Positions 12,256 to 20,968 of a stretch of 64,000 nt of DNA are shown here, in pieces. The stretch is from Erythrobasidium yunnanense. Lineage: Eukaryota > Basidiomycota > Cystobasidiomycetes > Erythrobasidiales > Erythrobasidiaceae. Under the pieces are notes generated by a model. The model made no database searches, had not been told where the DNA came from, and saw nothing but the letters and a program-made list of their open reading frames with translations. The stretch lies in NCBI GenBank assembly GCA_001600175.1, contig BCJC01000009.1:62001-126000 (forward strand). The letters run 5' to 3'. The position numbers were made by a program, and so were the translations under genes. The stretch's first letter is position 1. Each line of letters opens with the position of its first letter.

Positions 12256-12550
12256 GACATAGCAGTATGTATGTGTAAACCGGTATCTGTCGAGCCCGTA
12301 TCTTGCAGCGTAAAGACAGCGACTTCGTATTGATGTTGTGTAATCTTGTAGTGACATGTCGTAGCTGCTGAAACATCCTTGGCGGAGCTGCTGTCAGTGA
12401 GAGCTGGCGAACAGGCTCAGCATCGCATTGGGAGTTGTTAGGCTGAGAAAGAGTTGCATTCCGCTCAAGCGAGGCATGACAACAAGGAAGTATGAATAGT
12501 CTTCCAAAAAGGTAGAGGTGTGAAGGGTAGATTGGGAGAGGAGAAGACGC
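12256..12550. other. Convergent intergenic region
   Basis: Short gap between the phosphatase and RPL28 3' ends. No feature seen. Confidence 0.6.
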
Positions 12551-13374
12551 TTATGCCATGATCTTGACAACACCACCGGCTTCCTTGATCTTCTTTTCCG
12601 CCCTCCTCGACACGAATCTTGCTTTTACGATCAGAGGTACTTCTGGTAGACGGCCCTTTCCTAGAACTTTGCCGTATCCTGCTTGCAGAGTATCGATGAC
12701 GGGGACGAGTTCGGATGAGGCTGCTGAGTATTCCTCTTTTGGCACAAGGGTCTGCGGGGTATTACGAATGTCAGAGAATGCTTGAGAGGGTGTGTAGGGC
12801 GGTGCGCAAGCGTACGTGGAGCTTGTCGAGGTTGACGACTGGTCGCCAGTAAAGGTTGTGGTTCTTGTGGAAGTGTCTCATACCGACTGTGGACGTAAAG
12901 ATAGGATCATATCAGTGTCTGAACCTTGCCTATGCTGCCAGCCTGAGTGTCTGCCCCTACTAACCTTTACCGAATCGACCCAAATGGTACTTGTCGAAAT
13001 TTGTTCGGTGATGGGTCAGACCACCAGCAAGACCACGACCTCCCGGGTGCTTTCTGTATCACACGTAGTCATGCATCAATATCCTTGCTCTTGCAGGTTG
13101 TATCTTGATGGCCTGGGTCAATCGGCGAGTCCTGGCATGCGTGCATTCGATATCCGTCTTTCTCGCCAGCGGTAACTTCGCTATCCCGATCCATACTCTT
13201 GATGTATCTACTGATATTCCATGCTCTTGGATCCCCCTCTTGATACACGCATTGCCAGGATCTTGCTGAGACCTCAAAGCCGTGTTCTCTCCCTCACCTG
13301 TGCTTTCCTACACGACCGTGACCTGAGGATACATGACCTCTGTGCTTTCTAACCTTGCTGAACCGGGTAGGCAT
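12551..13374 (-). CDS. RPL28: 60S ribosomal protein uL15 (yeast L28, human L27a)
   Basis: Cytosolic large-subunit ribosomal protein. Exons on the minus strand: 13374-13298, 13053-12965, 12886-12816 and 12751-12551, giving 145 aa, close to the usual 145-149. The start [20 protein letters not shown] is diagnostic. It is followed by [37 protein letters not shown] and the C-terminal [19 protein letters not shown]. Intron 1 (13054-13297) is 244 nt, several times longer than other introns here. Long first introns are common in ribosomal protein genes and may hold regulatory sequence or a snoRNA, but I found no clear C/D box pair in it. Confidence 0.96.
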
Positions 13375-15396
13375 ACTGAAGGCAGGTGGATGATGGAGAT
13401 TATCGGGCAGTCTCTCCTTCCTCCCTTCTCTCTCTTCCCCCTCTTTCGCAAAATGGAAGGCCCAGAAGGAAATGATCGAAAAGTCAGGAACAGCGTGTTC
13501 GAGACCAAGAGACGACAAGAGGCAGGCAGTAGAACTAGCTATGAAGTGTATACGTGTCTATTGCTCTACTGGTGGCTCCTTTGAGCGATGCTGAGGGCTT
13601 GGATATAGCAAGATCGGACACCCAAGCTGGAGAAGGGAATGCTGCTTTCTCTGTCCCTATACACACATGATCGGCTCTCTATATCACAAGTATCAGATCG
13701 CTCTGACGACCACACTAATGAGGGCTCGCTGGGCTATACCGATCACCCTCACTTTTCGAATTTGCTGCTCATCCAAGTCGCCGAATGCGATGCAACATCA
13801 GTATACCCATGTCCATACACTGATGACTCACTTAGATGGCATGTATCGAGATTGGGAGGGATAGTAGTATCGAGAAGCCACAATTCGCCTCTGAAAATGC
13901 GGATGGCGTATGCTCGCTTCACGCGAGGAAAAGTCAGCTAGTGTCCTCTGATAATATAAAATTGCGCTTAGTGTAATATCAATGCTCGGATCGGGTCAGC
14001 GTTTTTCTGCGAGGCGTGAAGCCTAATCTGGCAGCGACACCAAAGGTGACAAGTTGCTGCTCGGTTCCCGTAGATCTGTTGCAGATGAAGTTCGCAGGAA
14101 GTGTCACTGGTTCCAGAGCAAGCCTGATGTCTGCTGGAATGTACGCCGCTGAGGCGCTTCAAACTGTAATATGATCAGCCAACAAACTGACAGCCAGCCA
14201 AGTTACTACAAACCTCTCCATATGCGCGTAGGTATTCGCTTGGGGTCGACGTGTCCACTGGCTCCGAGCGATGCTCAGATTTCGGCCTGGATTTGCAGAA
14301 GGGTTATATAGATGTAAGCAGTGCTTCGTAAGTTTGGAGTGCATACTGTCAGCATCCGGATAGTGCTTGTTGATCTGTATCAGGCGAACAAGCTATGTTG
14401 ATGCATGAATAGCTGGCCAGCCTATGAGGTGCACTTCAGCAGATCATCTGCTTCCTCGGCCAACCGTGACTAGGTGACATTCATGGATAGAATACTGACG
14501 TTGTGCCTTGTGCTTGCATCTGGTGACCACTCCAGAGGATTTGGAAGCTGTATTGATCGACAGAATGAACGAGGGCCAGGAAGGAAGACAGGCAGACAGA
14601 GGCATAGATGATGCTGGACAGCCATGGCGCACATCTGTCGCAATAGGAGAGCCAGAAAAGAATAAGGAGACGCGCTTGTTCTGACTTTGAAGGACTGGCA
14701 TCGACAAGACACTGAAGAGCAAGTAGATGGACGGAAATGGAATGCAGGAGACCATGACATGGTAGATGGTTTGCGTGTGCAACGAAATGCTTGTCTATCT
14801 GGCTTCGTCGCGACTTCGCCAGGTCTGCTTCTTTCCCATCAAGTCGGCTCGGACGTAACATTCGAAAAGGTGAGCTGCCGCTTTGACAATCCGTTCAGAT
14901 CTATCCCTCTATCCTCTTCATGATGGCAGTCTTTTCTGCACTTCATTATCTTTTATTTATTGTCTCTGAGAAGAAGCCGTCAAAGGCTTCGACTGCGGTC
15001 ATTCTACAATTCACTGACTAACACGCTCACTCATCTCCATATACTATCAAACGATATATGAGCATCATAATGACTTACTCTGTTGTCGTTCATTCCAGGT
15101 GAGCCCGAGTTTCCAGCATGAACATAATCCGAAGACACCACGACACGATGACATTCCCAAATTCTATCAATCTATCAATCAATCTGTCAATCCACTGAGC
15201 AATGGTGCTTGACTCGTTCAAGCCCGGAGCAGCGAGCGACTATTCGGGAAGAAACTGATCCCTCCGCCATCCTGTCCAGCAACACACAACCTTTCCCCTT
15301 GGAGCAGCAAGCTGACTCTGTATGGATCTGCGTGGTGATCAGACTAGATGAACAGCTGCCGGATAACATAGGCACCACGAGGACAGAAGGAGCAGG
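13375..15396. other. 2.0 kb gene-poor region
   Basis: The longest gene-free stretch in the window, between the divergent RPL28 and RPB11 genes. Many short open frames occur on both strands, but none shows conserved motifs, good codon composition or a consistent splice model. It contains a short TCTATCAA repeat near the RPB11 side. It may hold a non-coding transcript, but nothing in the sequence demands one. Confidence 0.5.
15163..15192. repeat. Imperfect TCTATCAA/ATCAATC simple repeat
   Basis: About 30 nt made of tandem TCTATCAA-like units with one substitution, 205-234 nt upstream of the RPB11 start. Confidence 0.7.
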
Positions 15397-16003
15397 ATGA
15401 ACGCTCCAAATCGATTCGAGCTCCATGTCCTCGGAGACGGCGAGCAGAAGTAAGCAAGAAAGCCTCTTACAAGCAAGGCAGAATGCTTATATATACACTT
15501 CGCCAGGCTTACCGTCGAGGAGGACACCAAGATCCCTAATGCCGCGACAATCACCATCAACAAAGAAGACCATACGCTCGCAAACATGCTGCGGTCGTGA
15601 GGTAGATGTATCTCATGTGAAAGGACCTGGCTAAGAGAATGTTGTTAGACAACTCCTCCAGATGGAGCACGTCCTCTTCGCCGGCTACAAGATCCCACAT
15701 CCCCTCGAACCTCGTTTCGTCATCAAGATCCAGACGGACAACGAGTCTACGCCTATCCAAGCTGTCCAAGAAGCATGTGGTGCACTGATCAACATCCTCG
15801 CCAAGATCCAAGATGAGTTTATCAAAGAGTGCGATACTGCGCGAGCGATGGGAGGAATCACGAGCTCGACGACTGCGCCGGATAGTTATGTCAATACGGG
15901 AGTAGCGGCTGCTGCGGGAGGTGCTGCTGATCAAGGACTCCAGAATGAGGGTGTATACGGATCAGGAGCAGGGCTGATGGACGAAGGAATGGGAGATTAC
16001 TAG
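15397..16003 (+). CDS. RPB11: RNA polymerase II subunit RPB11
   Basis: Alpha-like subunit that pairs with RPB3 in RNA polymerase II assembly. Exons: 15397-15449, 15507-15596 and 15649-16003, giving 165 aa. Signature: KLTVEEDTKIPNAATITINK, then EDHTLANMLRSQLLQ, then HVLFAGYKIPHPLEPRFVI, as in all RPB11 proteins. The conserved domain ends near residue 110. A Gly/Ala-rich tail of about 50 residues (VAAAAGGAADQGL) follows, making the protein longer than the usual 110-120 aa. It lies tail to tail with the gene for its paralog RPC19. Confidence 0.95.
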
Positions 16004-16120
16004 AAAAGAACACGGTATATCTACAACAACATAGTCGATCCTTCTCGCTTTGTCTGAGTAACTGCTGTGGTTGTTGTATCAAACGACGCTGGTATATCCT
16101 CTGCCTGCTTCTTCGTAATT

Positions 16121-16749
16121 TCATGCATCCTGCATTGAAACGTCTCCCGCGCTGTCGCCAGCAGCCATCTTCTTGATCGCAGCCATGTCCAACCGCGGCG
16201 TCTCGTACGTCTCATAGTCTCCTGCTGCAAGCTCTTCATCGTACCGCTCCTTGATGATCTTGATCATCTTTTCGAGATTATCCAATGCTTTCTTGGCGGC
16301 TTCTATCGCTGACTTCCCGTCTGCGCGCAATGACGGTCAGCAATCTGTGACATGATAGAGTAGATCTTGCTCACCATGCATCTGTATGCGAACATGAATA
16401 AGAGGTTCTGAAGGATGAGGTGCGCTATAGCCGCAAAACTCGACGTCCGGGCTATCGCGTCGACATTAGCGGTCATCCTTTCAGGCATGTAGTGACTTCG
16501 CATACTCTTGCATGATCATGTAGCGCAGCATGTTGCCCAAAGTATGATCTTCATGGTGGATGCAGAAAGTACAAGCACTTCCATCAGGTTCTGCGCCAGG
16601 GAGCTTTTCAAGAACAGTGTAGATCAGTCTACATGGTTACTTGATTCTTGATGTATAGTGTTGTCGCGCACAATTTCGACCTTCTTGCCGTCTTTTGGTG
16701 GGAGATGGCTCTTTGGAACTGCGTCTTGCTGGTCGTCCAACCGCTCCAT
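16121..16749 (-). CDS. RPC19: RNA polymerase I and III shared subunit RPC19 (AC19)
   Basis: Alpha-like subunit shared by RNA polymerases I and III, partner of AC40. Exons on the minus strand: 16749-16641, 16590-16506, 16451-16375 and 16320-16121, giving 156 aa. Intron 1 (16591-16640) uses GTAACC and GCGCAG; it is the only choice that keeps the frame. Signature: HHEDHTLGNMLRYMIMQ, then DPDVEFCGYSAPHPSEP, then IRIQMHDGKSAIEAAKKAL. This matches AC19 rather than RPB11 by CGYSxPHPSE and by the longer N-terminus. The C-terminus ends in an acidic VSMQDA tail. It converges on RPB11 with 117 nt between stop codons. Confidence 0.93.
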
Positions 16750-17064
16750 CTTGGCCTTGAATCAGAATTGTTCGCTATCTTCTTCCTTTGGGCCTTTCTT
16801 TCGAGCTTCTGTATCTTCTGTCAACGGCGAACCTGTATCCTCGTGCTCTGTCAAGTCGCTGTGTGCTCAAAAGAAGGACGCCCAAGCAACGCAGCCCGTG
16901 CTGAAAGAACCGCAAAAGCCCAAGGAAGGGTCGCTCTTGTTACGAGTGTGTAGAACAGCTAACGTGAAAGAAACAACAAACCAGCATGGATACTTTGCAA
17001 ATAGCCCAGCTTGTAAAGAGCCATCGCATGGAATGGCCTGCGCAAGCTGCGGGCCTGCCCAGGC

Positions 17065-17071
17065 TATAAAA
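17065..17071 (+). promoter_or_regulatory. Candidate TATA box of the downstream Ser-rich gene
   Basis: TATAAAA followed by CT-rich sequence (17081-17112). It lies about 240 nt before the start codon of the gene at 17313, which would give a long 5' UTR. Confidence 0.4.
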
Positions 17072-17312
17072 GGCTGAGCAGACCAGAGCTTCTTTCTCTT
17101 TCTGTCTCTGCTTCAGCACAAGCCATTCTGTCTGGTCACAGGGCTTCAAGGACTTTACCACTTCTGACTTCATCTCCTGACCTCCCTCGACTTACCTTCT
17201 GTACCTGCAAGAGCTGAGCTCTTCTTCCCTCATCTACATCTGTGCAAACACCTTCACGACTTCATAACTCTCTGCAACGAACACATCATCCCGCGCGGCA
17301 TTCGCTTCGAAG

Positions 17313-18926
17313 ATGGCCACCGTCATGCTAGGCAGTCCTTTCGCTCCTTTGGACTTCAAGCGCCTTCATAGGCACGCTGGTGCTGCATACGACATAAATC
17401 AGCACATACAAAAGCTATCTGTGCATAGAGACTGTCCCATGGCTGGACCTAACTGTACGTGCAAGGACATAGCATTCGCGTAACGAGCAATAAAGCTGAC
17501 TCACTGCCCTCATCGCCTCCTACACGATATCGACATGCATGATATGCTTCTCATCCTTCCTTGTCCTCACCGTCTCCAGCCAATGATGATTCAAGCGAAG
17601 CCGAGACTTTGTCATCAGACTCAGACACTCAAAATGGATCGACGGACTCAGACATGACTGCTGTCAACGACTCAAGCGACGATCAGACATCCACGGAGGA
17701 AGACCGTCCTCTTCTCGAGGTATCGGGTCACAAGCGACCCACTTCCGCTCGAGAAGGCTCCCGACTGCCAAAAGGGGAGCCTCCATACAGACGACATCCA
17801 TCGGCTTCTGAAGCAGTTGCGAAATGGACAAAGCAAGTCAGCCTGAAAGTCACGGACATTCGGGCAGCAGCGAAAACGCATCATCTTACACAGCCAAATC
17901 TGCTGATTCATGACTCTGCCTCTGCTTCACCTTCGACCAAGACGAAGACGAGATCAATACAACCGAAGTACTACATCATAGCGAGACCATCGCAGGCATA
18001 CGCAAAAGCGACACCCGTCATCGCCAAAAGTCTGCGACAAAACCGGATTACCGACATGCTGGGCCAGGCAGAACCTGCTCGACGTCCATCACTCGTCAGC
18101 GGACTACTGGCATACCGCTTCTCATCCTCTTTACAACTACATCCGCCGTCCCAGGCAGTGCCTCCTCATTCACCACCACTTTCGGAATCTGGCTTTTCAG
18201 ATCATTCGCTCTTTTCGGATCATTCAAGCGGCAGTTCGGCAACCACGATGTCCATTCCTCCTACTTCTTCAGACGATGACTATATGCATGGCCATAGCAA
18301 TTTGAAGCATGTTGGCATGCTATCGTTCCAGAAACCCGCAGCAGGACAGACAGCTGCACAAAATTCGATGAACAGGTCATACAATGTCTTTGTGGCTCCT
18401 AGACTTGTGAAAGCCTCTACGTGCCCTGTTGGACCTTACACCATACCCATTTCCAAGCACAACAGGCGGAGTTTGTCGATCAACACGAATGTTTCTGGAG
18501 ATCCAGCATCTGGACCTATTCGGAGCACAAGGACCTCTCGAGCAGTGCGCGAAGTCGATACCAATGTGTGTTAACTATTTTTCGACACCACATACTTCGC
18601 TGACTAGCCGACAGCTTCAGGTACCCGAGACGCCAGAACCCGTCTCTCCTCCACCGTTTCCCAGTCCAAGTAGACCCAGTCTCTCCAGCCTTGTTATACC
18701 CTCGAGACGGTCTTCAGCGCCTGCTATAGCGATCAAGCCTGCCGAAGCGGACCAAGAAGCAGAATACCTGCCAGCGATGGAAGAAGAGGAGGACGATCTC
18801 GATTTCTGTTGCAGAGGGTCAGACAGTCCTTTGCCTGCCAGGCTCGCGTTTCCACTGAGTACCGAGGTGCCTAGTGAACTTGGCTTGCGTAGAGGCAAGC
18901 CTCTCCAGGCTCTCAACCTGAATTAG
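17313..18926 (+). CDS. Unrecognised Ser/Pro-rich protein
   Basis: Exons: 17313-17454, 17580-18565 and 18621-18926, about 477 aa. Intron 1 (125 nt) is long for this genome. An alternative acceptor at 18614 would add two residues (LQ). The first ~50 residues include a His-rich patch (KRLHRHAGAAYDINQHIQK) and two cysteines. An acidic Ser/Asp stretch follows, then basic Ser-rich sequence. The last 100 residues have an acidic EEEEDDLDFCC patch. The protein looks largely disordered. No domain was recognised; a regulatory or scaffold role is only a guess. Confidence 0.75.
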
Positions 18927-19015
18927 GGCGTATCTTCAAGGTCCTCCAGCTATACCCAAATCGATCTCATCCTCGTATACCTTGAGTGCGATAGTCCAGT
19001 AATGTTATGGTAATT

Positions 19016-19614
19016 CTAGGGCAGATACTTTGTCTGATGTAGCGTAGTGAACACTTTCTCGAGAAAGCATCTGGCTTCCTGCCCAATTCCCGGCTCTTCA
19101 CTTTCTCGAGGTCCACCAATAGCGCATCTTTGTATATTCCTACTTCTTATCCACTCAGACACCCTCGCGACTTCTGCTTCTAGTGCTGTTCCGTCTTTAT
19201 CCAGAGTGACGAACATCATCTGGTCTTCTGTCTTTCCCAACTTCTTCGCATAATCGAGACCATGCTGCGTTCCAGGAGAGCTCTCACTTCTATTCGTCCC
19301 GTCTCGCAGAAGCGTTAAGGCCCCATCTGCGTCCTTGATGTTCCTCTCTGTCCGCTCTGCACTGGCTGTAGTGTCTGTCTCGCGAAGATGTTCGCGGAAG
19401 CGCTCTGGTATACCATATGTTCCTGTCTCATTCGTATAATGCAGAGGTACCCAGCCTGTATACGCTACACCGCAGACCTCTGCTGCTTCGAGCGCTGCAA
19501 GATCGACGCCTTCAAAGACACGAGCAAATCAGCATCACAATTGAAGCAACTTGGTCTTGTCACCCATATGAATGCCCTACCTGTCTGTCCACCTGAGATC
19601 ACCACGAATGGCAT
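19016..19614 (-). CDS. Putative molybdenum-carrier-like Rossmann protein (PF12694-type)
   Basis: Exons on the minus strand: 19614-19581 and 19509-19016, giving 175 aa. The start MPFVVISGGQTG begins the nucleotide-binding loop, and the intron splits the loop as QTG|VDLAALEAA. Further family features are GWVPLHYTN, YGIPERF, TERNIKDADGALTLL and a C-terminal IAIGGPRESEEPGIG-like segment. Proteins with this SGGQTGVDRAAL pattern are mostly bacterial and are named putative molybdenum carriers or DprA/YpsA-like. The biochemical role is unproven. The next gene upstream, an acetyltransferase, also belongs to a mainly bacterial family, but both have normal fungal introns. An upstream in-frame extension of the first exon exists but shows no conservation, so I chose the MPFVV start. 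Confidence 0.78.
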
Positions 19615-19808
19615 GATGCGAAGCTGTCGGCGGGCCGTCAGTCTCGAGGGCGGCTCTCCAGCAATAACGGCGAGGTACGGCGAAATTGCTAGTCCACTAA
19701 GTAGCAACAAGGCTGCCACATGCTGGTCTTCCACTAATTAAGATCCCTTCTAGTATTGCAGACATGTCCATTATTGATTCTATGCGGAGCTGGCTCTATC
19801 AATCTGCT

Positions 19809-20532
19809 TTAGATGGTCTTTATGACTCTTGCAGGATTACCTGCTACCACGCTACGTGGCGGAACATCCTTCGTGACCACTGCTCCCGCTGCGACTGTAC
19901 ACCCATTCCCAACCGTCACACCTGGGCAAAATATCGCTGAACCTCCTACCCAGCAATCGTCTCCTATACAGATGGGCTTGGAGTACTCTGGTCCGTACTT
20001 CCCGTTGCGTGTTTCAGGAGATAAGGGGTGAGTCGCTGCGTAAATTTGGACGTTGGGCCCAATGAGAGTCCTCTCGCCGATAGAAACTGGCAAGCAATGT
20101 GAGCATGTTGTTAGAAAGTAATATAAAGGACAATGCAGCCTACCTGGCGAGACATTGAGAATATTGGCTCCGTGCCCAACGTAGCTTCCATTTCCTATCG
20201 TCAGATTGAAGCCCTGTACAGTAGAGCGTTGAGACTGTATTGTATGGAGTAGAGCGTGTCTGGTTCCTTACGTATTCCGCAAACAGGGGCATACCCCATG
20301 CGAAGTCGACATCTTGGCTCAGACCCATAAAGTCGCGTAAGAGAGCGTCTCGCTTCTTGTCGTCCTGCTCCGCATTGATGGCTTTCACTTTAGCACCCTC
20401 TTGCCTGGCAATCTTCGTGATGTAGGGATCCGAATAGTGGTACATCCCGCCTTTGACCATCGAGTCGAACTGCGTCGTGTCATCGCCTGGAGCTGGCTTG
20501 GGTAAGCGAGAAGTGAACTTGGACATATCCAT
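19809..20532 (-). CDS. Sugar O-acetyltransferase, maltose/galactoside acetyltransferase (NodL/LacA) family
   Basis: Transfers acetyl from acetyl-CoA to a sugar hydroxyl. Exons on the minus strand: 20532-20272, 20213-20144 and 20086-19809, giving 202 aa, normal for the family. An N-terminal helical segment (residues 1-85) is followed by left-handed beta-helix hexapeptide repeats. Signature parts: GFNLTIGNGSYVGHGANIL, VSIGERTLIGPNVQIYAATH (with the catalytic histidine), IGDDCWVGGSAIFCPGVTVG and the closing VVAGNPARVIKTI. The substrate is unknown. It is transcribed in the same direction as the gene after it, with about 190 nt between them. Confidence 0.9.
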
Positions 20533-20909
20533 CTTGAAGAGGGTCTATCGAGCAATGCGAACGAAGCAGAAGAGCAAGTTTGAGCGACTTCTTGGCGATT
20601 CTTTGGAGACCGGGCTTTTCGCTACGAAAGTTACGCGACCGCTAAAATGGACCCTCTTGTGCAAGCAGCTTCATACACTGTGGGAAGAAAGTACATTCGC
20701 GAGTGCGTGCTGGAGTAGTGTCCATTTTGGCGGGCCTTGCACAAGGGCAGAAGGTCGGGCTCCTCTGACGGGAAGATCAGATGTCTGTGCTGTCAAACAG
20801 TCAACAGATCCTCCATTGTTGTGGAAGTCCACGTCATATGCGCTAGGCTAGTCTGGCCAATCTTCCAACTTCCACTTCCATGACAGTGGAAGATAAACTG
20901 CAGCTCGAG

Positions 20910-20916
20910 TATAAAA
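20910..20916 (+). promoter_or_regulatory. Candidate TATA box before the decayed locus
   Basis: TATAAAA followed by a CT-rich initiator-like stretch (about 20930-20952), upstream of the coding-like but broken region that starts near 20969. Confidence 0.4.
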
Positions 20917-20968
20917 GCCCATCGAATGCTCTTCGTCTCTTGCTTTTCTTTCTAATCATGAACTAATA

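Noticed and set aside
13639-14923. Several 60-126 codon frames on both strands in the 2 kb gap
   Set aside because: None has a coherent splice model, conserved motif or fungal-type codon pattern.
16658-17077. 139-codon plus-strand open frame
   Set aside because: It overlaps RPC19 exon 1 in antisense and has no protein-like composition.
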